A DNA stretch of 64,000 nucleotides from Azorinus chamasolen (Eukaryota > Mollusca > Bivalvia > Cardiida > Solecurtidae). The stretch covers positions 58,590,633-58,654,632 of the forward strand of contig OY755240.1 in the NCBI GenBank assembly GCA_963576725.1. Direction: 5' to 3'. The notes beneath the pieces are model-generated. The model was not told where the DNA came from, ran no database searches, and saw nothing but the letters and a program-made list of their open reading frames with translations. Below are positions 20,532-32,323 of this stretch, piece after piece. The position numbers and the translations under genes were made by a program. Numbering within the stretch: the first letter of the stretch is position 1; the number at the start of each line of letters is the position of its first letter.

Positions 20532-20934
20532 GTAAAACATTTGAAATGTCGTGTCAAAAGTCTCCCTTGCAAAACATCTCGCCCGTCGACCTTAAAATTT
20601 ACCACCCATGGCCTTTGAGATTTCGACAGAAAAACAGCAGCGGTGTCTGTTCAGGTAAATTAATCCTTACATGCGAGAAACGAGTGTGTACAGGAATTTG
20701 TACACAGTTTAGGCCCATATCAGATGGCCCATTTGTGTGAAAAATAATGTATGCATGGATATTGATAAGCTCTACATTGGAATATGTACAGGGACAGTTC
20801 TCTAAAAATGTATAATTATATCTATATAATACAATATGCAAACAAACCAGACCCTGAAGAGACTGATCTTATATGCGCAGTCTTAAATGGACTACACTGT
20901 TTTCAAATGCGTTAAAATGCATATAAACTGCACA

Positions 20935-23404
20935 TATTATCCGAGATTTCACTCGGCGCTTCGTAGTCGTTTACAGACAACCACCATCGCGGGGAAACGG
21001 TCTAAAAACTGGGGATTTTCTTGATAATGAATGACCACTTTTCTTATCTAAATTCTCCACCCGTGACAGACTAGTCATCATCGTGGGCGACTTAAATATC
21101 CATCTTAACAATCCAAATGATAAGAACACAGGTCACTTTGTTAGCACACTAGAATCATTGGGATTGCAACAGCATGTGGATGAAGCTACACAAATTGGTG
21201 GACATGCCCTTGATGCGATTTTGCGCGATCATTTTCCTGTAACTTTAGAAGCAAGGACGGCTAAACCTCCAACAGTGAGAACAACTTTCATTTCGGAAAC
21301 TTAGGGCAATTAATGTCGACTCATTTTATAGAGATCTCCTCAACTCAAAATCCATCAAAGCACATTTGCAAATGACAGATGTTAACAAGCTGGTTAACAC
21401 ATATACACAAATACTAGCGGCACTTGACAATAAACATGCACCATTGTGTACTAAATCAAAAACCCTCAAACCATCACGTCCGTGGTATACCCAGGAACTG
21501 CACGATACGCTTGCTAGGTTTAACTAGTGACATCACACTGCCTTAGATTTAGTCCTCAAAACAACTCGTACAAGTCTTCATTCACTTTTTTAGTTGACAA
21601 AGTGGACACAATACGGGCAGATATTGCATCAGGCACTGTATCCAGTGCGCAAGTTACCACTGAAATGCAGCGTGCAACGAACGCTTTAGATAGTTTGGGA
21701 CAGCTACAGTAGAAGAAATAGAACGGATCATTAAGGCACCCCTTGCAAGTCCTGTGAACTGGGTGCAATACATACATGGCTGTAAAAGTCATGCCTTGAT
21801 GCATTTCTACTGATTCTGACAAAATTGTAAACTCCTCTTTAGACGCTGCCTGCGTTCCAAAACGGATCAAGATGTCACATGCCAGACCTCTTTGGAAGAA
21901 ACAGGATCTAGATTCGAATAAAATTAAGAATTATAGGCATGTATCGAATATGCCATTTATCTCCAAAGTGTTAGAAAAGTCCCACATGACCTCAAACGAA
22001 CTACATGAGCACCATCAGTCGGCATACCGAAATCATCATTCAACAGAAAATGTTCTCCTGAAAGTTTAAAACGATATCATTCAATCCCTAGATAAAAACG
22101 AAATTACAATTCTGGTCATGCTAGTCTTATCGGCTGCATTTGACACTATCGATCATGAAACTTTGCTAAACGCCTAGAAAAGGACTTCAGAATAATTGGA
22201 AAACCCCATGAGTAGATAACCTCCTACCTAAATGATCGCTATCAAATAATCACAGTAGATGGCGAACTGTCAACCACAGTTAACATGAAATATAGCGTGC
22301 CACAGTGATCGTCCTAGGACCAAAGCACTACAGCATGTACACAAACATATCGGCTCAATCTGCAGAAACCATGAGCTGAACCACTATTTCTATACCGATG
22401 ACTCACAGTTATACATGTCCTTTAATCCCAAGGGCATTTCCTGTCAACAAGAAGCTTTATCGCGAGTTGAGGATTGTCTCAAAGAAATAGTCTCTTGGGC
22501 GCACCAGAACATGCTGAGGCTCAATACTGACAATTCTGAGGTCATCCTGTTTCATAAAAAAACAGATATTAATGTGCAAGAATGACGCTCTAAAACCTGA
22601 CCATCTTTGTGTATAAAGAATCCCGGCGCATGGCTTGATTCACAAGTGGATATGACATCACATGCCAATTCCGTGTGTATGTCTAGTTATACACAGCTCC
22701 GACAAATAGGCCATATAAGAAAGTACCTCTCATCTGATGCTACCAAGACTTTGGTGAACTCTCTTGCTACATCAAAAATGGTCTATTACAATTTACTGTT
22801 GCATGGAATTTCAATAAAGTCACTGTGGAAATTTCAACGAGTGAAAATCACAGCAGCCCGCGTCATAATACGAACTCCTTGATATAATCATATCACGTCG
22901 GTTTTGAAGGAACTTCTCTGGCTTCCGGTTCTACATGGGATTGAAATCAAAATTTTGAAACTAACATATAAAGTCATGCACAATGAATATACATTCATGC
23001 AGTTCCTTCCGGTTAGTGATTTCATATATTTTGTAAATCTACTGTATATCTCTCACTGACCGGATAGACAATCATGTGGTTCAATCATGTTAGTAATTTC
23101 ATATTTATTGTATATCTATTGCATATATTTCATTGAACGAATAGACAATCATGCAGTCCCTTTCGGTTATTGATTTCTTATACTGTGTATATCTCTTGTA
23201 TATCTTTCATTGACCGGTTCCTTCCAGCTAGTGATTTCATATATATTGTTTATTTATTGTATATATATATTGTATATCATTGCCTGTTTAGATTATCATG
23301 CGGATCGTTCGGTTAGTGATTTAGTCCATGTGAAGCGCTTTTGAAAGCACATATCCTAAATGAAAAGAGCGCTATATAAATGTGGTATAATAATAATGAT
23401 AATC
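20935..23404 (+). pseudogene. CR1-like LINE, decayed
   Basis: The endonuclease part reads VVYRQPPS and IIVGDLNIHLNNPNDKNTG, then LGLQQHVDEATQIGGHALDA. RT motifs follow: AFDTIDHETLL near 22140 and LNHYFYTDDSQLYMSF near 22380-22430, where a Thr-Asp-Asp stands in for the usual Ala-Asp-Asp. The C-terminal region contains PGAWLDSQVDMTSHANSVC, IGHIRKYLSSDATKTLVNS and FQRVKITAARVI. Stops and frameshifts break every domain. The 3' end has agcgctatataaatg and an AATAATAAT-like tail, as in many CR1/L2-type elements. It is inactive. Confidence 0.75.
22990..23310. repeat. Tandem repeat of about 90 bp in the LINE 3' end
   Basis: Roughly four diverged units share ttccggttagtgatttcata, tgtatatctattgcatat and cattgaccggatagacaatc. 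It lies between the last coding remnant and the 3' tail of the LINE, so it expanded in that element or after insertion. Confidence 0.6.
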
Positions 23405-23557
23405 TAAACGTCAAAATGTGGATCAAAATGTATAATCATAAAACACGTATTCTCTAGATATAAACGGTTTGAATACGTAGTGAAAAGGTTCTTTCACAAT
23501 ATATTAAAAATTCTGAAGGGTGGTCCTCCCCCGAAAACAAAAATTGAAACACAAAGA

Positions 23558-23795
23558 GAGAAAATTGTAGACTCGGTTTTATTGAGTCTGTTCATGAGCA
23601 GTAATTGAAAGTGCAACACTGCTAACGCCCCCTAGCACCGGCTTAAGTGGTATTCAATTTTCAGAACAAGAAGTACTGAAATTCATGATCTCGAAGGATC
23701 AGAAGGCATAACAACACTGAGAATGAAGTACGGGGCGACGTTTTACGGCCGCCACACAAGCACTTAATACCTGCTCTTGTGAAGATTATAAATTA
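23558..23795 (-). repeat. Single SINE-like unit, near full length
   Basis: In reverse orientation it covers the whole 280-bp unit from the cttcagaat end (diverged hairpin gggggaggaccaccc) to cacttaatacctgctcttgtgaag. The presence of aatcttcacaagagcaggta shows that this segment, absent from the first unit of the array, belongs to the element's 5' end. Confidence 0.75.
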
Positions 23796-24809
23796 CTGTA
23801 TTCAAGTAATTAATGGAAGATTTATTGACAGTTGTTCTGATCCATATCACCACTCCTTGTTCAAATATTCTAGCGTATATGTATAAGACAATAACTATTC
23901 GAGAACTAACGCCTAAAAATAACAAAGCATTATTCAAACCCGCACGCAGGCGAAGAAATCGAGCTTACTATTGCAAGCAGTTAGGATCCAGATCCGTATA
24001 ATGCGGCGTCTCATCATGATCAAAACTGTTTGACACTTTGATCATAGTTAACATAAAATATTCAAATTATGAAATACAATTCAGAGTTAATAACGCCTGA
24101 GAGGAAGGTTTAGAAAGAAAACAAGCTACTGATATGAACCATTTCCTTTGATGTAAAAGTATTAAGTATATGACATAACTGATTTTCAGGAGTGTGTTAT
24201 CTAAGTTCCAAGTTTAACATCTTATATAATTAGCTCCTTACGTTCTGACAAAGCGAAACTCCTTATCTTGATATACATAGTAGTGATGTTGCCTTTCAGG
24301 CAGTGCAGCAATAAATTGTGGATACTAAAAGCTTAAGTTGAGTTTCGTTTTTCCGTTTTAAGCTCTTGTTTATGTGAGGGTAACTATTATCATATGCACT
24401 TCTGTTTCTCGTCAGCCAATGGTCTGCATCCTGTTGAAGAAGAAGAGCATTCCTTACTATTTTTTTTATCAAGAACTTTTAATGAAGATTCTCTTTCATG
24501 TACCATTTTCAGATGTTTTTTCTTGTAGTTTATTTGACTTGTACACGCCATATTTTACGTACGAAAATGTCCAACAGTGCAGTTATAATGCGTCAATGAG
24601 AGGACCCTAATCGGAATTTTGCTTTCGATTCAATACTTGTTCTAAAGTTAGTGATAGGTGGATTTATGTACTTTTCGGAAATAAATTGTGGTTAAGCCTT
24701 ATAGTACCAGACACGAGTGACTTATGTCCTTTGCAAACAGTTGTAGACCATCGACATTAACCATAAGCATGACCTGTTTGAATTTTGGAATAGCCTAATT
24801 AAACCGGAT

Positions 24810-26200
24810 AGATAATCTGACATTGTTAGTGATATTAAAAAAGCGTCTAGGTATTTAGAAGATATTTTTAATTTGGATAATCCTTATTTGGAAAAATTGG
24901 TTTCTTCTATTTATCCAAAAGAACTTACTTTATTTAAACAAAGCGAATCGATCCGACATTCAGGTTTTCTTTTTAGATTTGAATCTTTCCATCACTCATG
25001 AAAAAGTTTCGTCTAAAATATACGATAAAAAGGAAGATTTCGATTTAAAAATTGTGAATTATCCTTCTCTAAATAGAGATGTTCCCCGGCCTACATCTTA
25101 TGGGATTTACAAATTGTCAACTTATTCGCTTTGCCCGAACCTGTTCTTAGCTAGAAGATTTTAAAAGTCGTAATTTAGTTATAACTCATAACCTTCTTAA
25201 TCAAGGCTAGAGATATCATAAAATTCGGAAAGCTTTTTCAAAATTTTATTATCAAAATTTACCCCTCATTAATTAATATAACTGCAATTTACGGACGTTA
25301 CTGCAACAGGGTATTTCTCACCCAGAGTTCTATGGTGATGTTATCTACGAACTGAGGAAAATTCGGGGTCATTTACATTTTCACGATTTGTTTATTAAAC
25401 TCATTAAAACTTTCAGGAAGAAAGGTTATGACCCTATGATATTGCAACACACTGCATGTTTGGTTATCGACCCCTTTACAGTCGGTCGCTACTCTTCCCT
25501 CTTTGCTTGCACGATGACAGTCCGAGGGGTAGTACTCTATGATGGTATACTCTTAAACCCAGAAATGGGATGAGCTTACCAGACTCGTGTATTGCCTTTT
25601 CTCTGTCGTTCCCTTAACGGCTTCCCTGCAGTATCTCTGTCTTCAGCAAAGTCATTGAGTACATATTTGACAGACTTTCACAGTTGTTATGCTATGTTTT
25701 ACATTCTGTACTGTGATTACTGTCTTCTATGTTGTGGGGAAGTCTGGCGGGGTTACCTATATTTACAATGTTTGTTTAGCTAGGGTGACTTTGAGATAAG
25801 AATGAGGTTAGGACGTCTGTAAACCGGTTTAAACCCCCAGTGGTGATTTTGCTACTGACCGTGCCAAGGCGGTACTCTCCAGGTCACCCTTACTTTTGTG
25901 TGTCCTGTGTCTTTGTGCTTGTGCGTTTGTTCATGTTTGTTTCTGGTGCTTTTGTGTTTGTTGGTGTTTTCTGTGTTTTTCTCGTATGTGTGTGCGTGCG
26001 TGCGTGTGTGTGTGTGTGCATGCGTGCATGCGTGCGTGCCTGTGCATGCGTGTGTGTATGTGATTGGTCGCTGTCGTCTTTCGATGGCTGTATGTATGTG
26101 TGTGTATGTGTATAAATTGCAGTATTACTTTCTGTGGGTGTTTTGGTGATGGTGGTGTTTTGTGTGTGGCTTTTCCTGCTTGACTTTACTACTTTTTCAT
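24810..26200 (+). pseudogene. Old Penelope-like copy, truncated and decayed
   Basis: RT sequence aligns by eye with the main element: RYLEDIFNLDNPYLEKLV (catalytic DD changed to ED), YPKELTLF, then SSKIYDKKEDFDLKIVN and PTSYGIYKLSTYS. The C-terminal part follows at 25388 (CLVIDPFTVG) and a diverged 3' tail (accggtttaaacccccag, gaccgtgccaaggcggtact) at 25820. Many stops and frameshifts make this an older insertion than the copy at 46867. Confidence 0.75.
25983..26115. repeat. TG-rich simple repeat
   Basis: An imperfect (TG)n / (TGCG)n tract lies within the diverged Penelope tail. The long ORFs read across it in both directions (runs of Val/Cys or His/Thr) are products of the microsatellite. 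Confidence 0.8.
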
Positions 26201-26356
26201 TCAGCATTGTAAGGGTTAAACACCATTTACAAGCATCAGGAAATAATGCCTGTAACTTTTCACATGTTATCACATCACCCAGGAAACACGGACAATGTAG
26301 ACGGAATGCTACATTGTTCTTTAAATTAGTTTAAACATATTTTATTTGGAAAGTAT

Positions 26357-26715
26357 ACATTAAAGTCATAATATTGCTCAAAATCGCGATAAATTGCGTA
26401 ATTTCATATAGCTCTCATATTTGTCTATAACACAATATGAACTATCAAATCAGTCATCACGCAGAAACAAAGTCGAAAGAAGCAACATGTAGCGAGTAAT
26501 TGATTGTGTAATTAGCACCGATAACACGGATTTGTTGACATTTTGAACGCTCACGAACTACACCGACTTTTCTCGGCTGCGCTCGGAATGAATCGGATGT
26601 ACCGCATTAAGATGTCACGTGATACACCAAAATGTCGGCCGAGAATGCCTTCATCAACATCCCTGTTGAGACGAAGCGTTACAGCACCAAGAGCATGGCA
26701 AATTAGAGGTGGCGT
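26357..26715 (+). promoter_or_regulatory. Promoter and first-exon-like module, copy 1
   Basis: The order of landmarks is attaaagtcataatattgctc, gcgagtaattgattgtgtaa, tttgttgacattttgaa, ctcggctgcgctcgg, tgtcacgtga and ATGTCGGCCGAGAATGCC. The same order and spacing is found in reverse at 45600-45260 (CACGTG about 250 bp from the start of the module in both). The short ORF after ATG contains VETKRYSTKSMAN and then stops; the other copy reads GKRKRYSVNSPTE. It may be a dead duplicate of a promoter plus first exon. Confidence 0.4.
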
Positions 26716-26759
26716 AAGACAGAGAGGCGACTGGCTTGACATATTTTAGGTAGAGTTTC

Positions 26760-29700
26760 ATTCAAGGAATGGCCAGGAAAGAACGTACGAAGGTCAGAAT
26801 ATGTAAATTCAGCATGTATTAGTTCTAAACGATATCGATGATTTCGACATCTCGATGCCAGCTATAAGCGGTAGAGGCCATTCGTCTATTGATCTATTTT
26901 AAGGATATTTCAGTTCAATTCACTGAAATGTTTATGCAACAACAACTAATCGTATCTATATACCGCCATTCAGTGAGAAAATAATATTTGAAACTTTCAT
27001 TTGTTGCCAGTCATTTCGTGACAAATCTAGTTCGTAATTTTTTTGTACCGTACCTTTACCTTTTCGTACACCTAGTTCACATGCAAAACTGATATATTTA
27101 AACAAGTCAATAACACATTTAGATCTATTGGCCCGGTTTCTTCATAAAATCGAACTTTGATCTACGAAGAAACAACGTGACAAAAGTGTAAAGTGTAAAC
27201 AGAAATATACATGAGGGAGTATAGCTATTGACCAGACCAATTGATCCACTTTTGCAAAAATCAAAGGTCACAGATATGTTATAGCCATGCACAATGTGGC
27301 ATATTAGATTAGATACGACTAACTCTTTACTCCATGAATAGTCATGCAAGAAACAATGCCATGAATCATGAATATTATGTACAGTAGTTATAGCAACACT
27401 ACCAGTACTGGAAATTTTGGCCATGGCAGAATGTGTAGAATCATATCTCTATCAGAAGCAAATGGAGCAGACTCTGATCAGACGACTTCTAATTTCGGTC
27501 TACTCCGTTTGCATAGGCATATTTTTTGCAGTAATGCATGAATACACCTGTCTATGCCATAGCAAACAAAGTAGACCCAGGTCAGATTACTCCTATAGGC
27601 TTGGAGCCATTAGATCAGGATTTGCTTTGTATGTTTTGGCAATTATAAATTATAATATAGATCGATTCTTTATAGTTTCTGTTTCATGTGTTCAGGTACA
27701 TGTATAAAAATTAACCAATTGACACTATATGTCATTACTTCTTACATGCATATCCATGGGGGTTAATATAGATCTGATTCTACCGTTTCTATCATGCCAA
27801 AATTCCTGTCAATTTGGTATTATAGCAAATAAGCAATAAGTCTTATTAATAATCATGATGTCATTACATGAATATTCAGGGAGTAAATGGTTAAGACTAT
27901 TGTTTCTTATCATATGATAATGTGCAGAAACATTATCTTGGAATGTGTGAATTTAGGTTAGGATACTATATGTAAATCATAAAATATGCCAAATTCAACA
28001 TTTAATTATTAAAAAGATAATTTTTTTTTATTAAATTCTACAAATCACTGTGTGGCAAAATGATATATGTAGTGAGCCGGACTGAATTATGGTACAAAAT
28101 GGCAATGCTTGTGATAAGAAATGATGATACTAAATGCCATTATGGTTGCACAAAATCACCCACTCTCCATGATTGACTGCCATTAGAAATTTCAGACTAT
28201 GTAGATTTTGGAGAAAAAAAATGTTGAAAGGCAGAATAGATTGATGCTTTTTATTTCATTCACTTGCATGGACATCTCATCAAATTCAGTATTTATAAGT
28301 GAGCTGCACAATGACAAAACCAGCTTTCATGCCATACTAAGTGTTTACCCTTTCCTTCATATTACCTTTATTCAAACATTTGCAAACAGAGTAGACCCGG
28401 ATAAGACAACTCCAAAAGGAGCTGTCTGATCAGGGTCTGCTCTGTTTTGTAATGGAATATTTGATAATTGTGTCTTAATTTACTTTCTTAAATGGCTACA
28501 ATGTAATACCTTGCACATTGCATTTTAATGGTTTGGTTTATGAATATTCAGTAGATACATGTATTAAAAATTGGAATATATATATAACAGGAAAAAGGTT
28601 AAGAAACAGAAAAAATGTAGTTGATCTGGCTCTTCAGTGTTTGAATGCCACTAAGGCTAGTTTTGTCAATACACAGCTCAACAGTATCAACATGAGTGTC
28701 AATATATTTAAGACAACTACTTGAATGGTTGAATGAGAAATATCAAAACATAAATATTGTTATTTTTGTATATTTTATGTTTCCCTCCACTATCATCTTC
28801 CTTTGGCAATTTAACTTTATGAAAGATTAATAGAAAGTAGCAAATAAGATACAAAGGAACAAGAAACATGTCAACACTTTGACTTAACCATTTCCCTGTT
28901 CATTATTCATGTAAAAATAGTGACAATATAAATATACATTAGCTCAACTTTTATAATGTAAATTTTCAAGGGCTGTTTTGCTTTGACAGAAACTGTATAA
29001 TTAGATCTGTATCATGTCAAAAGCAAACAGAGCAGACTCTGATCAGATGGCTAATATAGGAGTCATTTGCATATGCATGAAAAGGCATAATTCATACGAG
29101 GGAAATAGATAACACTATAAATTGCTTAACAGCAGCATTCACTGTAATTTAAAGATCAGTAAGACATTCTGCGATCGAAATGTGATAGAAATGCAGATCA
29201 TTTGTGAAAATAAAACCTGAATATAAGCCCTATACTGTTATTGTCTTTTATTTCAGAATGCCATTGCTTGTATAACAGAGGGCAATGTTGAAAGACATTC
29301 CTCTAAAACAGACATATATGGTCAATCCATAATAAGGACTAAACCATGTTAATTCAGTGAAGAAAATACCATCTCCATTCAGATGAGAAATGGTCAGACA
29401 TGCATTGTTAATGTCGAGGAATAACAGATTGTTAGAAGATATTTTCCAAGAAAGCTGTTTTACACTCTACATGGTAAATATACACCACTAAATAATAGCA
29501 ATGTATTATCCTGTCACTTCATGTAAAAGTACTGCTAAGCGCTATGGTATTTCAAACCATAGAAATTTGCAAACCAGCTAGACGCAAGACCTAGATCAGC
29601 TACTGCATTGAAATTGGGGAATCTGATCAGCTCACTGTTGCCAAATTTTCAGTTTTGCAGCTTATCGCGGTCTACACTGCTTTTAGCTTGTAATTTTTCA

Positions 29701-32090
29701 ATTTAGTGATTCAGCAACAACACAGCAAGTATAATCTCATAGACACTAGCTCATAATGTTCTGCAGGTTTAGTGAAAAAGATCTTTATAAAATTTAGCAT
29801 CAAATCATTATGCAAACAGGTACTTGGTTAAAAAGAACTTGTTGATAGTAGGGCTTAGAGTTCGCAAAGTGAATTCTTTAGAGTACACCGACAATTTCTA
29901 TTGAGTTGCAAAAACCATTTCACCATTCACCTAATACTGATGCCATTTTATGTATCGGCCAGATGAGATGGCACCAGTGGGATGTCTTATTAGATTATGC
30001 CCTGTTTGCTAATAGAAATATATACAGGTGGATCTGAATCTACATTTTCCTGTGCTCATTTACAATGAAAAAAAATCAGCCGTTGGTCTTTTTTATTCAT
30101 CCATGAATATTCATGAGATAAAGGGTTAGACCTATTAGGTACTGCTTCATAAATACATGAATATAAAATTTAAAATGCTTCCATGTGTGTTTGTGAAGTT
30201 TTTGCCATGTGGTCACATAAAGCTTTATTCAATTTTCAGGACTTCAAGATTCTCATCTTAGCTGAAAGTGTACTTTCCTTGACCAGGCTGAAAATCTGGA
30301 GTAATGGATAGAAGTTGCTATCCATCATGTTGCATACAGACAATTTGTATTGTGGAATCATGGACCAGGAACCATGTGGTCATACACTCTTCTAATATAT
30401 ACGGGGTTAAGACAAGCTTCCAGATGCATGTGTGCGACCAAAAGACAAGAGTCAGTCCAGATGCATATGATTAGAGCTTATAGATGTGTTCAAAGTTTGT
30501 GTTCAAAACACTTCAGCTCTTTTGTAACTCTCAAATAACACTTTGTACTAGAGTATAAATTATTGAGTTTGTACTATAACATTGTCCTTTGTCCAAAACT
30601 TCAGGATCTCATAAGAAATGAATCCTGCTGGAGCATAAACTTTTATACATGTAGATTACAAGCAGTATAGACTGAAAATCAGACTGAAAATCAGCTGAGA
30701 TATGTGAAACATGCTCTGTGAATACATTGCTTGCAACAGTGGTGGAATTAAGCTGCTGGAGGATGCAAGTTTAGATCAAGCTTTCATTTTTTAAAATGCC
30801 GAACCCTTTACCAGATGAGATGTATTTTAAGCATTTACAAACTAGATCCAGATCAGACAGGTCCTGTAGGAGCAATCTGATCAAGCTCTGCTCTTATGTT
30901 TATGAATTAAATGGACTCAATTAACATAAGTCTGATTCATTTGTTTCTACCAAAGTAAAAAACAACAAATCCAGCACTCATGATGCAATAACAGTAAAAC
31001 CCCTCAAAACCAGACAATCAGTAAAGCATAAAGGTTGATCACTTAGACAGGTGGCAGTTTAAGAAAGGGTGAACGTTTTTCACTCTGGATTAAGCTGCCA
31101 TCTACAAAGGCAGATCTAATTTCTTCTTTACTTACGGGTTTGGAAGCATTTAATGATTTTACTATATAACAATTATAAAACTCACTATACTCTTATATGC
31201 ATGAATAGTCATCAGGTAATGGGTTACACACTGTATATCACTGTACACTATGAAGAACTGTGCCAGTTGTCTTATTATATAGGAATATTATTTTGGGTTC
31301 ATCCTCCTGTTAGAATTTAAGCATATTTTCTAAAACAGCTGCAAACAATGACTTGACTCTTTACCTCGTATAAACACATTTTCACGCATTTGCAAACAGA
31401 GTAGACCTCGATCAGACGGCTTCTATAGGAGCTGTCTGGTCAGGGTCACAAGGCTACAATGTTTCACCTTTTATATTTCATTTTAATTATTTTGTTCATG
31501 AATATTCAGTAGGTATTGGAATATGAAATGAACATAAAACCAGGAAAGGGTTTAGGCTATGCTCTAGACAAAGTAAGTTGATCTTGATTTGAAAAGTCAA
31601 TGAACTCATGTGCCACGTTTTTGCAGTTTATTAGCCAATTAAAAGCATTGTATGAATGGTATGACAACAAATGTATGAATGGTATGACAACCAGTATTTG
31701 AACATTATTTATAAAGTCCACAAATCTAATAACTTTCTGGTCACTTGCCAGCATTAATTACTGGCATAAAATTTGCTGTATTAGTACTGCAAACAGAGCA
31801 GATCTGCATAACATAATATTTTGCAATGCAGCAGCTGATCTTTGTTTACTAGAATAGTAATGTCCTTAACATTGTTTCAAAAGCCATACTAATCATTTCA
31901 CGTTCAGTAATATCAATTTATTCATTTTGAAAAACAATGCTAACTAACTATCATAATAAATCTTATTCGTGGGATCAATTAGCCCTTTTGCCTTTTCACA
32001 CCTTTGCAAACAGAGAAAACTCAGATCAGATCTGGAGGAACAGTCTAATCAGGGTCTGTTGTTTGGTAATGAAATTATAACATACTTGAT
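26760..32090. repeat. Gene-free stretch with many MITE family B copies
   Basis: I see no supported gene here. The dominant signal is a repeat with the core gcaaacagagtagaccc(a)gatcagacggct..aggagctgtctgatcagggtctgctctg, a palindrome-like arm pair, with a right end caggaaaaagggttaa. Copies or parts lie near 27450-27620, 28340-28640, 29020-29060, 29570-29700, 30835-30900, 31355-31555, 31790-31850 and 31990-32085. The ORFs in this stretch are short, unconserved, and in part cross these repeats. Confidence 0.6.
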
Positions 32091-32214
32091 TATACGGTTT
32101 ACGGACGTTTCGCTACACAGCGTTTCGCTACCCTGACCATTTCACTACCCTGACCATTTGGCTACCTCATTTCGCACCCTTACGGGAAGTCATTTCGCTA
32201 CCCTGTCAACCAAT

Positions 32215-32323
32215 TAATTAGGCAGCAGCTTAATGCTAGACAAAAGTAATGCAGAAAGGACATAGCGGAGCTTTTTGGATTACTTTTGTCCTGCATTAAG
32301 AAGCCACCTGCTAATATTGTCTA
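32215..32323. mobile_element. Foldback MITE at the left edge of the array
   Basis: GGCAGCAGCTTAATGCTAGA...CAAAAGTAAT is mirrored by ATTACTTTTGTCCTGCATTA...AGAAGCCACC, arms of about 40 bp with few mismatches. Related arms with ctttttgtagtacttttaccctgcatta occur at 61285-61355. Confidence 0.65.

Noticed and set aside
20546..20740. 64-codon plus-strand ORF just after the candidate first exon
   Set aside because: It starts inside the presumed intron, has no domain and overlaps an equally long antisense frame.
25890..26273. Long ORFs rich in His/Thr or Val/Cys
   Set aside because: They are translations of the TG-rich microsatellite, open on both strands.
27417..27707. 96-codon ORF starting MAMAECVES
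   Set aside because: It runs through the arms of a family B MITE, so it has no independent coding support.
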